62,189 nt of DNA from Pseudomonadota bacterium (GTDB lineage: Bacteria > Verrucomicrobiota > Verrucomicrobiia > Limisphaerales > SXTU01): assembly GCA_009922615.1 (NCBI GenBank), contig RFVF01000025.1:1-62189 (forward strand), given 5' to 3'. This document shows, in pieces, positions 40,391 through 49,864 of this stretch. Positions within the stretch are counted from its first letter, which is position 1; the number at the start of each line of letters is the position of its first letter. The notes under the pieces were generated by a model. The model was given only the letters and a program-made list of their open reading frames with translations. It had not been told where the DNA came from and did not search any database. Position numbers and translations under genes: made by a program.

Positions 40391-42952
40391 CTACTTGATC
40401 TTCTTCAACTCGGCATCGGTCCACGCAGACTCACGGCCAGCGGTGGCGGTGCGCACGGATTTGATGAAGGCGGGCGTGACCGGGTCGTAGCCGTGGTCCC
40501 ATTCGCGGCGGATGAAGGTGAGAATGCTCGCGAGTGTTTCGTCGTCGAGCGTGCCGTGGCCGGGCATGTCGAGGTCCCACTTTTTGCCCAGCACGGTGAC
40601 GGGCCCGCCGAGGCCTTGCAACGCGATGCGCGCGAGGCGCTCCGGGGAGCCGGCGACCCACTCGGAGTCCACCAACGGCGGCGCGAGGCCGTCCATGCCG
40701 TAGCCGTGCGCTTGATGGCACGCGGCGCATGTCGCCTCGAACGAGGCCTTGCCTTGGGTGAACAACTTCTGCTCCGGCTCGGTGAGCGGGCGAATGACGG
40801 GGAGGACAACGCCGGGTTTGCCGGGCCACACGACGACCTTGTCGAGCTTGGTGAAGGCGGACTGAATGGCCTTGTCGTCGGACTTGGCGAGCGCGGCGAG
40901 CGCGGGTGGCTCGGCGGCGAGCTTCACGTATTTGACCCGCGGCGGGGGCTCGCCTTTCTTCCCCGAGGGAGCGGGGGCGTTGAGGCTGGCAAGCACGGCG
41001 AGGGTCTGCCACTTGGGCGTTTCCTTGCGGGTGATTTGTTCGAGGAGGCGGTTGACGCGTTCACCCTTGGCCTGTTGGAACACACTCTTGGCCAACGCGC
41101 CGATGAACGTTTCTCCGCCGGGGACCTTCGCCTTGTCGGACCAAGCTTTGTCGGCGAAGACGCGTTCCAGCACGTCCACTTCGCACAGAGCGAGACCACT
41201 GATGACGGCGTCGCGAATCAACGCGTTGGTGCCACCGTTGCGAGCCAGCGTGAGGAGGGCGGCTTCGGCGGCGGGATCCTTCACTTCGCCGAGCGTGAAG
41301 GCGAGCTGCACCTGCACGTTGAAGTCCTTCGTGGCGGCGAGCGAGACGAGCTTGGCGAGCACCTGATCCTTGTCGCCGAGTTTCAAGGCCCCGTCGGCGA
41401 TGCGCACGGCGGCGGCCTTGACCTGGCTGTGCTTCTCCTTGTCCAACGTGGCGAGCAACGTCGCGGTGTCCATCTGCCCCATGCCATCGAGCGTCCACAG
41501 AGCATGCAACCGGGCGCGCGGATCGGCAGCGGAGAGCGCGAGGCTCTTGAGCGGTGCGATGGCGGCCGTGGCGGGCTGCTCGACTAGCAGGCGCTGCGCG
41601 GTGTCACGCACCCAGCCGTTCGGGTGATTGAGGCGGTTCACCAGATCCACGGGCGAAGCTGACGTGAGCTGTGGGACGGCGGACGGACTCTTGCCCTCGT
41701 GGACAATGCGGTAGATGCGCCCGCGGCGGTGAACTTTGTCGAGCCCGCGATCCTCGGCTTGCTTGCGCAGATAGCTCGTGAGGAACACGCGGTGCTGGAG
41801 GATGCCCTGATACATGTCGATCAGGTAGAGGCAGCCATCGGGCCCGGTGTAGGCGTTGATGGGACGGAACAATTCATCCGTGGACGTGAGGAACTCGGCC
41901 TGCTGGTAGGGATTCACGCCGGAGATTTCGCCGGGCTTTTCGGTGAGCACCATGCGACGAACCATGTTGCCCGCAGGCTCGGGGATGAAGGCATTGCCCT
42001 GAAACTCAGCGGGGAAATTATCGCCGCGATAAATGACCGGTCCGCAAGTCGCCGTGTAGGTCGCCAGTGTGCCGTCGGGCTTGAGCTGCTTCTCCTGATA
42101 GCCGCGGTTGACGCCGGGATTCACGCGCCCTGGCCAGACGGTCTGGTCCTTCAGCGGCTGCACGTTCAGGCCCGCCGTCGTGCGGTAGAAGGGATTGCGA
42201 AAGTAGTATTCGCTCGGCACGAGATCCATGCGGAGCTGGTCGGAGTTCGAGTTGTAATACGGCCGGCCCCAGTCATCCATCGTCATGCCCCACTGGCCGC
42301 GAAAGCTGGTGGGCAACCGCTTCCAATCCTCATCCCCGCGACGATAGCGGTAGGTGAGATTCGCGGAGACAATCCAGTTGTTCATGAACCACGTCGGGCT
42401 GTTGCCGGTGTGCTCGGGATTCTTCAGGCCGTTGGGCGCATAGTTCTTTTCCACGAGCACGCGAGAGCCGGGCTTGAGACTGGCCTCGATGGGATACCAG
42501 TAAAGCGCGGGCGGCTCGCAAACGAGCACGCCGCCGTAGCACAGGCACAACGCGCGCGGCATGACGAGCTTGTCCAGGAAGACCGTCTTCTTGTCGTATT
42601 TGCCGTCGCCTTTGGTGGATTCGAGAACGCTGATGCGGTTGATCGGCTCCAGTTCGCCCTCGGCCGTGGGCGTGGGCATGTAGCTGGGCATCTCCACGAC
42701 CCACAGGCGGCCCGCCGCATCCCACTGCATCGCAATGGGCGTCTCGACGAGCGGATCAGCGGCGGCAACCTCGATGCGGAAGCCGGGCGGGAGCTTGAAC
42801 GTCTTGAGCGCATCGGCGGGCGCGAGCGGCGGATTGGCGGGGATCTTCTCCTTCGGCACGCGGGAAACCTGTTTCTCGCCGGGCTTGTCGCCGTTTTGGG
42901 CGAGCGCGACCGACGCGGTGAGAAGGAGCGAAAGCAGAACGCGGAACGTCAT
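40391..42952 (-). CDS. PVC-type secreted heme-binding CxxCH protein with dehydrogenase-like domain
   Basis: An 853-residue protein with a signal peptide (MTFRVLLSLLLTASVALAQ). The first 420 residues form a membrane-bound dehydrogenase-like (sorbosone/glucose dehydrogenase type) beta-propeller: LPPGFRIEVAAADPLVETPI, WDAAGRLWVVEMPSY, GPDGCLYLIDMYQGI. Residues 430-700 are HEAT-like helical repeats, and the C-terminus is a cytochrome c domain with CAACH and a later Met (DLDMPGHG). This architecture is a trademark of Planctomycetota and Verrucomicrobiota. It presumably oxidises an extracytoplasmic sugar and passes electrons to its own heme; the substrate is unknown. Confidence 0.9.
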   Translation of the reverse strand: MTFRVLLSLLLTASVALAQNGDKPGEKQVSRVPKEKIPANPPLAPADALKTFKLPPGFRIEVAAADPLVETPIAMQWDAAGRLWVVEMPSYMPTPTAEGELEPINRISVLESTKGDGKYDKKTVFLDKLVMPRALCLCYGGVLVCEPPALYWYPIEASLKPGSRVLVEKNYAPNGLKNPEHTGNSPTWFMNNWIVSANLTYRYRRGDEDWKRLPTSFRGQWGMTMDDWGRPYYNSNSDQLRMDLVPSEYYFRNPFYRTTAGLNVQPLKDQTVWPGRVNPGVNRGYQEKQLKPDGTLATYTATCGPVIYRGDNFPAEFQGNAFIPEPAGNMVRRMVLTEKPGEISGVNPYQQAEFLTSTDELFRPINAYTGPDGCLYLIDMYQGILQHRVFLTSYLRKQAEDRGLDKVHRRGRIYRIVHEGKSPSAVPQLTSASPVDLVNRLNHPNGWVRDTAQRLLVEQPATAAIAPLKSLALSAADPRARLHALWTLDGMGQMDTATLLATLDKEKHSQVKAAAVRIADGALKLGDKDQVLAKLVSLAATKDFNVQVQLAFTLGEVKDPAAEAALLTLARNGGTNALIRDAVISGLALCEVDVLERVFADKAWSDKAKVPGGETFIGALAKSVFQQAKGERVNRLLEQITRKETPKWQTLAVLASLNAPAPSGKKGEPPPRVKYVKLAAEPPALAALAKSDDKAIQSAFTKLDKVVVWPGKPGVVLPVIRPLTEPEQKLFTQGKASFEATCAACHQAHGYGMDGLAPPLVDSEWVAGSPERLARIALQGLGGPVTVLGKKWDLDMPGHGTLDDETLASILTFIRREWDHGYDPVTPAFIKSVRTATAGRESAWTDAELKKIK

Positions 42953-43065
42953 GGTGTTATGAGTCACAGTGTCAAACCAGCCGCGACTCAGACGCGACCG
43001 GGTGACGGAAGTTACCCGGAAGTGCAAACCGTGCAAGGCTGGCAGTCGTCACCTGGTGGTCCTGA

Positions 43066-43986
43066 CTACTTCGCCAGCGCCAAGCCGACCGCGCCAGCCA
43101 CGGCGATGACCGCGCCGAGCGTCGAGCGCGGCGAGGGGCGCTCATGTTCCAGCCAGCGCGCGAAGGGCATCACTACCAACGGCGAAAGCGCGACTATGGG
43201 CAGCACGACGGCCGAGGGCGTGGTCTTGAGCGCCCATTGATAGCAGCTCACGCCGAGCGTGGGGCCGGCGAGGGCGTTGAAGAAAAGCCACTTGCCGGAC
43301 GTGCGCCACTTCTCCGCCGTGGACAGGTCGCCGGGCGAAGCCGTTGCCTCCGCACGGGCGAAAAGGAACTGCCGTTTCACCACGAGCAACGCGAGGCCGG
43401 AGATGATGACGCCGCCGAGAATGCGTTGATACGCCGCCGTGAGGCCGTCCATCGGCTGGTCCGCGAGCCGGCAAAGTTCATACGCCTTGCGACTCAGGAC
43501 CACGCCGCCGCCCTGGCCGATCGCCCCGAGCACGGCGAAGAAAATCCCGATGCCAAACTGCCGCCGGGCTTCGTGCGACTCGTGCTCCGGCGCGAGCGCG
43601 ATGGCCACGCCCGTCAGGATGACTCCGCCGCAGGCGACCTGCACCGCCGTCAAGGTCGTGCCCAGCCACAGCCACTCGACGAGCCCGGCAAACGGCGCGG
43701 CGAGGCAATGAACGATGAGAATGGTGAGGCGCGAGCCGAGGCGCGGGTAGGCTTGAAAGAGCGAGACATCGCCCAGCCCAAAGCCGATGCAGCCACTCAA
43801 GATGAAGATGTAAAATCCATCGCCCGCCAGCCCGGCGCCGAAGCCGTGCGCGAGCGCGGCGAGGAACAGCGTGGCGAGCGAGAGGCGCCAGAAGTTTGCT
43901 TCGGTGCCACCCATGAGTTTGGCCACCCGCGCGCCGGAAACGGCGGAGAAGGCAAACAGAATCGTGGCGAGGATGGCACCAAGCAT
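43066..43986 (-). CDS. EamA/DMT-family transporter
   Basis: A 306-residue protein with ten predicted helices in two EamA repeats of about 145 residues (GCIGFGLGDVSLFQAY in the first, GPTLGVSCYQWALKTTPSAVV in the second). Members export amino acids, nucleotide sugars or other metabolites. The substrate is unknown. It is separated from the upstream pnp gene by a strong terminator. Confidence 0.88.
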   Translation of the reverse strand: MLGAILATILFAFSAVSGARVAKLMGGTEANFWRLSLATLFLAALAHGFGAGLAGDGFYIFILSGCIGFGLGDVSLFQAYPRLGSRLTILIVHCLAAPFAGLVEWLWLGTTLTAVQVACGGVILTGVAIALAPEHESHEARRQFGIGIFFAVLGAIGQGGGVVLSRKAYELCRLADQPMDGLTAAYQRILGGVIISGLALLVVKRQFLFARAEATASPGDLSTAEKWRTSGKWLFFNALAGPTLGVSCYQWALKTTPSAVVLPIVALSPLVVMPFARWLEHERPSPRSTLGAVIAVAGAVGLALAK

Positions 43987-44083
43987 CGCGGCGTGTTAAC
44001 GGGAGGCCACTGCGAAGTCACGCGAATTGCCGTCGGCGGAAGTCATTCGCAACAATTGGTTCCCCGCTTCGTTCTCGCAGGAC

Positions 44084-44117
44084 AAGAAAAACGGCGGACG
44101 GTTGCCCGTCCGCCGTT
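44084..44117 (-). terminator. Rho-independent terminator after pnp (minus strand)
   Basis: AACGGCGGACGG (44090-44101) pairs perfectly with CCGTCCGCCGTT (44106-44117) around a TTGC loop. On the minus strand the stem is followed by TTTTTCTTG. It lies 21 bases after the pnp stop. Confidence 0.9.
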
Positions 44118-44137
44118 CGAGTGAGTTGAGTTTGTGC

Positions 44138-46608
44138 TCAGGCTTTCGGAGCTTCGTCAGCGGCAGGAGCAGCCGGTGCCGCTTCGCCGCCGCCTTGTTC
44201 CTTCTCGCGCTCTTCCATCGCCGCCTTGCGGGAGAAGCGGACGCGGCCACGCTCATCAGTGCCGATGCACTTGACCCAGATGTCGTCGCCGACCTTGACG
44301 ATGTCCTCGACCTGCTTCACGCGGAAGTTGGCAAGCTCGCTGACGTGCACGAGGCCTTCGCTCTCGGGCAGGTATTCCACAAAGCAGCCGAAGTCCTTGA
44401 TCGAAACGACCTTGGCCCGATAAACCTTGCCGTCTTCGGCCGGCGTCGCGGGTTCCTTGCGGCCGGGCTTCTCACGGCGTTCGCCGCGACCACCACGTTC
44501 ACCGCGTTCGCCGCCGCGCTCGCCGCGACCGCCGCGTTCACCACGACCACCGCGCTCGGGGCGTTCGCCGCCGGAGCTTTCGCCGCCGCCTTCAGCGGGA
44601 GCTTCGGCAGGCGCGGCCTCGCCTTCGCTGGCCACGGCCTCGCCACGATCTTCCATCGCGGCCTTGCGGGAGAGGCGCACGCGGCCCTTCTCATCCACAC
44701 CGAGGCACTTGACGTAGATCTCGTCGCCCATCTTGACGACGTCTTCGGGCTTGTTGACGCGCTTGTTGGAGAGCTCGCTGACATGGACGAGGCCGTCCTT
44801 GCCGGGGAGAAATTCCACGAAGCAGCCGAATTCCTTGATCGTGACGACGCGGCCACGATAGATCTTGCCGATCTCGGCCTCGCGATGAGCGCGCCGATCT
44901 TCTCGGGGTTGATCTTCACAGTCACGATGCGCGGGGCGTATTTGTTCAGCTCCTTGCGAGACTCGGGAATGGTCTTGAGCATCGAGTCCAAGATGGCGAG
45001 CCGGGCGATGCGGGCTTTTTCCAAGGCTTCGGCCAGAATCTTGTGCGGGAGGCCGCGGAGCTTGAGGTCAAGCTGGAAGCCGGTGATGCCTTGAGTGGTG
45101 CCGGCGAACTTGCAGTCCATGTCGCCGAACGCGTCTTCCCAGCCGATGATGTCGGTGAGCAGGCGGTAATCGCTGATGACGTCGTTGTCATCTGTCTCGG
45201 AGCAGAGGCCGATGCTGATGCCAGCGACGGGGCGGGTGATCGGAACGCCCGCATCCATGAGGGCCAGCGTGCCGGCGCAAACGGAGGCCATCGAGGTGGA
45301 ACCGTTGGATTCCATGATCTCGGCGGTGACGCGGATGGCGTAGGGGAAATCGGCAAAGGGGATCACCGGTTCCAGCGAACGCTCGGCGAGCGCGCCGTGA
45401 CCGATCTCGCGACGACCGGGGCCCATGATGCGGCCCGTCTCACCGACCGAGAAGTTCGGGAAGTTGTAGTGCAGGAGGAACTGTTTCTTGGTCTGGCCAC
45501 CGGTCCAGGCGTCGAAGCTCTGGGAATCTTCGGTGGTGCCGAGTGTGGCCAGTGCGACAGCCTGGGTCTCACCGCGGACGAACACGGAGGAGCCGTGCGC
45601 GCGGGGGAGCAGGCCGACTTCGCTGGAGAGCGCGCGTAGGTCGTCAATGCCACGTCCATCGAGGCGCTTTCCGCTGGTCATGATCATCTCACGAGCGGCT
45701 TCCTTCTGGATGTAATAGAAGGCTTGGGAGACGGTGAACTTGGTCACCTTTTCCGCGCCGTATTTCTCGACGAGCTTCACGCCAATCTCGTCTTGAATGG
45801 ACTTGCACGCGGCCTCGCGGGCGAGTTTGCCGGGGGTGAGCAACGCGGTGGCGATGCGATCGCCGGCGAGCTTCTTGGCTTCCTTCAACACTTCGTCGGG
45901 GACGAGGAGGAGCGAGATTTCGCGCTTCTTCTTGCCGATCTGCGCAGCAAGTTCCTTCTGCGCGACAATGAGCGGCTGGCAGGCTTCGTGGGCGAAGCGC
46001 AGGGCGTCGTTCAAGTCTGCCTCGGTGATCTCGTCGGCACCCCCTTCGATCATCACGACGTCCTTTTCGTTGCCGACATAGACGAGGTCAAGATCGCTCT
46101 CGGCCATCTGCGAGTGGGTGGGATTGGCGATGAACTCACCGCCGACGCGGCCGACGCGCACCGCGCCAAGCGGCCCGGCGAACGGGATGTCGCTGACCAT
46201 CAGTGCGGCGCTCGCGCCGAGGATGCTGAGGATGTCGGGATCGTTCTCACCGTCCGCGCTGAGGAGGATGGACTGGACCTGAACTTCGTTGAACCAGCCC
46301 TTGGGGAAGAGCGGGCGGATGGGCCGGTCGGTGAGGCGCATCGTGAGAATTTCCTTCTCGGTGGGGCGACCTTCGCGCTTGAAGTAGCTGCCGGGGAACT
46401 TGCCGCAGGCGGCGGCCTTCTCGCGGTAGTCCACGGTGAGCGGGAAGAATTCCTGCCCGTCCTTGGCCTTCACGGCGGCGACGGCAGCGGTGAGGATGAT
46501 GGTTTCGCCGAGTTGGACGGTGACGGCACCGTCGGCTTGTTTGGCGAGTTTGCCGGACTCAATGGAAAGAGTTTGCCCTCCGACTTGGGCGGTGACTTTG
46601 ACTGACAT
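44138..46608 (-). pseudogene. pnp: Polyribonucleotide nucleotidyltransferase, KH domain missing and frameshifted
   Basis: The N-terminal part is a normal PNPase: first RNase PH domain (VTVQLGETIILTAAV, DRPIRPLFPKGW), helical domain, and second RNase PH domain ([42 protein letters not shown]). The frame reads normally to [11 protein letters not shown], where the KH domain should continue with GPGGK. Instead the next bases encode, in another frame, [20 protein letters not shown], the linker and start of the S1 domain. So about 60 KH residues are absent and the frame shifts at about 44880-44886. The downstream frame gives an S1 domain, a Gly/Arg/Glu-rich linker and a second S1 domain. As sequenced the product would end in a nonsense tail. 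It may be a true deletion or an assembly error. It follows rpsO, as in most bacteria. Confidence 0.88.
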
Positions 46609-46791
46609 GTTGTTCTTGCTGGGGTTTCGACCCGCGCACCGGGAGGAACTTCAGTGAGCACTCGACGGGGCGGGTGCTGAATGAAATTTCCCCATGGTTA
46701 CGGGCCGGTTTCTTAGCGGCGGGATGGGTGTGGGTCGAAGCTGGGCGTCGCCGCAAAGGCCGCCCAGCTCCGAAAGTGAAAAGCCTGGCGG

Positions 46792-47055
46792 TTACTTGCG
46801 AAGCTTGAGCTTCTTTGTGATGGCCAGATAACGGTTGTTGTCCGTGTTCTTGAGGTAATCAAGCAGGCGGCGGCGCTGGCCAACCATGATGATCAAACCA
46901 CGGCGGGAACTGTGATCCTTCTTGTTGCCTTGGAGGTGCTCCGTCAGGTGATTGATGCGCTCGGTGAGCAAGGCCACCTGCACATCGGCCGAGCCGGTGT
47001 CCTTCGCGTGCAACTGGTGGTCAGTGACGATCTTCTTCTTAGTCAGTGCTTCCAT
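46792..47055 (-). CDS. rpsO: 30S ribosomal protein S15
   Basis: An 87-residue S15 protein, the normal length. Characteristic strings are [34 protein letters not shown] and [11 protein letters not shown]. It binds 16S rRNA early in small-subunit assembly. The gene directly precedes pnp on the same strand, the widely conserved rpsO-pnp pair; the 183-base spacer may carry the usual processing signals, none of which I can identify. Confidence 0.97.
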   Translation of the reverse strand: MEALTKKKIVTDHQLHAKDTGSADVQVALLTERINHLTEHLQGNKKDHSSRRGLIIMVGQRRRLLDYLKNTDNNRYLAITKKLKLRK

Positions 47056-47216
47056 ACTTTCGTTTATTCAATAATGAAGGCGGGAGCGTAGGATCTTGTC
47101 CCGTGGGTGTAAAGAATTATTCCCCCACCAATTGGCGTGCGTAGAAAAAGCATGCCAACTGACAGTTTCAGCTTCCGTTCCGCAGAGAAGTTTGTTTCAC
47201 TCCCCGCCATCGCGCA

Positions 47217-47546
47217 ATGAAAGACGAGAGTGTGGACCTTGGCATCTGGGACAAGCTCACCAAAGTGGTGCTGGTCCTGCTCGTCTTGTCCATCGTCGTC
47301 GGCATCGTCTCGCTCTGCGTGCCCCTGATCCAGCAAAACGAGCGGATGCGCACGCGCAACCTCGAGCTGGAAACTCAAATTCAGCGCGAGGAGGAAATTG
47401 CCCGGCACTCCAAAGCCGCGCTGGATGCCCAACGTTCCGACCCCAAAGCGATTGAGCGCCTCGCCCGCGAGAAGCTCGGCTACGCCAAGCCGGGCGAGGT
47501 GGTGATCCGATTTCAGGAGCCGACAGCCAGCACGCCGGCACAGTGA
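47217..47546 (+). CDS. FtsB/DivIC-type septum formation initiator
   Basis: A 109-residue protein: short cytoplasmic N-terminus, one transmembrane helix (VVLVLLVLSIVVGIVSLCV), then a coiled coil (QQNERMRTRNLELETQIQRE) and the family end IERLAREKLGYAKPGEVVIRF. It acts in the divisome with FtsL and FtsQ. It is divergent from rpsO, 161 bases apart. Confidence 0.87.
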   Translation: MKDESVDLGIWDKLTKVVLVLLVLSIVVGIVSLCVPLIQQNERMRTRNLELETQIQREEEIARHSKAALDAQRSDPKAIERLAREKLGYAKPGEVVIRFQEPTASTPAQ

Positions 47547-47637
47547 CGGGTGGGTTTGCGATTGATTTTTGGAAAGCCTTTCCCGCAGAGTCCTCACGCT
47601 TCACCGCAACGCAAAACACTAACCGAACCAAACAAAC

Positions 47638-48669
47638 ATGGCCCAGCCCATCTACCACCCGAGCCTCGAATGCGCCCAGCACGGCGGCAAATCCCTCGCC
47701 GAGGTGCTTGATTTCGCCAAGGCCGCCGGCGCCACCGGCATCCAGCCCAGCAACTACCACCTTAACGGCGGCAAGCTCCTGAAATCCGCGAAGGAGATTC
47801 GCGACACCTTCGAGTCACGCGGCATGACGCTCGACGGCATCTCTGCCCACTGCCCGTTCTGGGTCCACACCAGCGCATGGACCGGCACCAAGTCTGGCAA
47901 TCCCTTCATCGCGCCGGACATCGCCAAGCTGCCCGCCGATAAAATCGAGAAATGGCACGAGAACTATTTGCTCAAGCTCATGGATCTCGCCGCCGAGTTG
48001 AACGTGAAGATCATGCCGATGTTCTGGGGCGTGGCCTTCGGTTGGGAACTCGCCAGTGGCTACCCGTGGGGCTTCTGGGCCGGCGGTGGCTTCGACCTCC
48101 TCGCCGAGGGCAAAGAGCGCTTCGTCAAAAAGACGGCCAAGCTCCGCAAGCACGCCAACGAACTCGGCATCAAGCTCTGCCACGAAATCCATCCCGGCAC
48201 CGCTGCCAGCACCGCCGACGACTTCAACATGCTCGTCGAAATCTGCGGCGGCGACGCGTCTCTCGGCGTCAATGCCGACCCGTCCCACTGCTGGGAAGGC
48301 GAGTCGTGGGAGAGCCGCTTCCTCAAAGTCGGCAGCCGAATCTACGCCGCACACGTGAAGAACTTCGTCGTCCGCTCTGGCTTCCCGCTCCGCGCGATGC
48401 AGCCCGACTGGGGCAAGCGCGCGATGCAGTTCACCGACCTCGGTAGTGGCGACCTGAACATGCAGCGCTACGCCGAACTGCTCATCCACGTGGGCTATCC
48501 GCAGCGTTACATGAGCGTCATGGGAACGAAGGACGCCCCGCTCGTCGTCGAAGCCGAGAGTGCCCACAAAGACCTCGACTTCTGCTCTGCCGACGGCGTG
48601 CGCTACGTGAAGAACAACCTGTGCTTCCCTGCCGCCGCCGGCTCGTTCGAGGACGGCATGGGTGCGTAA
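47638..48669 (+). CDS. Sugar phosphate isomerase/epimerase family protein
   Basis: A 343-residue TIM-barrel protein of the xylose isomerase-like AP endonuclease 2 superfamily. Metal-binding candidates are in LCHEIHPGTAAST (Glu, His), GVNADPSHCWEGES (Asp, His) and AAHVKNF. It has no signal peptide, so it acts in the cytoplasm on a sugar or inositol derivative. It follows the FtsB-like gene on the same strand after 91 bases. Confidence 0.88.
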   Translation: MAQPIYHPSLECAQHGGKSLAEVLDFAKAAGATGIQPSNYHLNGGKLLKSAKEIRDTFESRGMTLDGISAHCPFWVHTSAWTGTKSGNPFIAPDIAKLPADKIEKWHENYLLKLMDLAAELNVKIMPMFWGVAFGWELASGYPWGFWAGGGFDLLAEGKERFVKKTAKLRKHANELGIKLCHEIHPGTAASTADDFNMLVEICGGDASLGVNADPSHCWEGESWESRFLKVGSRIYAAHVKNFVVRSGFPLRAMQPDWGKRAMQFTDLGSGDLNMQRYAELLIHVGYPQRYMSVMGTKDAPLVVEAESAHKDLDFCSADGVRYVKNNLCFPAAAGSFEDGMGA

Positions 48670-48692
48670 GCGAACCGCAAATCATTTCCGGC

Positions 48693-48718
48693 AAGGGCGC
48701 GATACAAATCGCGCCCTT
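48693..48718 (+). terminator. Terminator-like hairpin between convergent genes
   Basis: AAGGGCGCGAT (48693-48703) and ATCGCGCCCTT (48708-48718) are perfect complements with an ACAA loop. The T-run is weak (CGCATTTC), so it may be a hairpin terminator for either side. It lies 24 bases after the isomerase-like gene. Confidence 0.6.
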
Positions 48719-48767
48719 CGCATTTCAGGGGAGCCAACGCGATGATTTGCGAAATTCGCAGGCCGAC

Positions 48768-49763
48768 TCAATTCACCACGTTGCGCGGAGCCCCGCCCAG
48801 CAGCACGCGGCGGACATTCTGGCTGCCTTTCACACGCATGTCGTTAAGTCCCTCCTCGCAGTAAAACGCCGCGTGCGGATTCAAGATGAGCCGATCGTGC
48901 GCCGGGTGCTGGGGATCGCGCCACGCCAGTAGCAACGGATGCTCCGACACCGGCGGCTCCTGCTCCAGCACGTCCAACCCCGCGCCTGCGAGCTGCCCAC
49001 TGGCCAACGCCTCCACCACCGCGACCGGCTCCACCACGCCGCCGCGCGCAGTGTTCACCAGAAAAGTGCCGCGCCGCATCTTCGCGAGAGTCGTGCGGTT
49101 CATCAAATGGTGCGTCTCCGGCGTCAGCGGACAATGCAGGCTCACCACGTCGCTTTGCGCGAGCAGTTCATCAAGTGACTCCACGCGCCGCACGCCCAGC
49201 GCCTTCTCCCGGCCATCCGGCGCATACGGATCGTAAAACACCACGTCGAAACCAAACGCCTTGGCTCGCAGCGCCGCCGCCGTGCCGATGCGCCCGACAC
49301 CCACAATGCCGAACACCCGCCCGCGCAACCGGTGCACCGGTTTGTATTGTTCGTAGGTCCACGCCCCGTGACCACGCCGCAGCCGGCTGTTGAGAAAGTG
49401 CGTTCCGCGCATCAGCGAAAGCGCCAACCCCAGCGCGGAATCTGCGACTTCCTCGGAGCCGTAGTCCGGCACGTTGCACAGCGCGATGCCTCGCGCGCGG
49501 CAGCCTGCGCCGTCCACGTTGTCGAAGCCTGCGCCGCATCGGATGATTACCTTGCACTTGCGCAACCGGGCGAGGGTGGCCTGCGTGACCTTCAGAAAGT
49601 GATACACCATCACCGCATCCGCATCGTCGATCCGGCCGGCCATCTCATCCTCGTGCTTTGCGTCGAGCGCCACCACCTCGGCGAGGTCGCCGAGGATGCG
49701 CCGCTCCACGTCGAGCGGCTCACCGACAAAATCCGTGACCACGACTTTGAATTTAGCACTCAT
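48768..49763 (-). CDS. D-isomer-specific 2-hydroxyacid dehydrogenase (CtBP-like)
   Basis: A 331-residue NAD-dependent dehydrogenase starting MSAKFKVVVTDFVGEPLDVE. The Rossmann motif is FGIVGVGRIGTAAALRA, the catalytic Arg lies in LVNTARGGVVEP, the Glu in DVLEQEPP, and the His in LILNPHAAFYCEEG. CtBP/phosphoglycerate dehydrogenase-like reductases with this ending act on 2-keto acids. The frame extends upstream to 50201, but only as an antisense shadow. Confidence 0.9.
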   Translation of the reverse strand: MSAKFKVVVTDFVGEPLDVERRILGDLAEVVALDAKHEDEMAGRIDDADAVMVYHFLKVTQATLARLRKCKVIIRCGAGFDNVDGAGCRARGIALCNVPDYGSEEVADSALGLALSLMRGTHFLNSRLRRGHGAWTYEQYKPVHRLRGRVFGIVGVGRIGTAAALRAKAFGFDVVFYDPYAPDGREKALGVRRVESLDELLAQSDVVSLHCPLTPETHHLMNRTTLAKMRRGTFLVNTARGGVVEPVAVVEALASGQLAGAGLDVLEQEPPVSEHPLLLAWRDPQHPAHDRLILNPHAAFYCEEGLNDMRVKGSQNVRRVLLGGAPRNVVN

Positions 49764-49864
49764 GTCGGCGGGACTTGTAAGGGAAGCCCGCCTAGTTGTC
49801 GAACCCGCGATGTCCCGCATTTCGGCATGGCCTTGCCTCCGTCGATTTCGCACATTCGTCCGCA

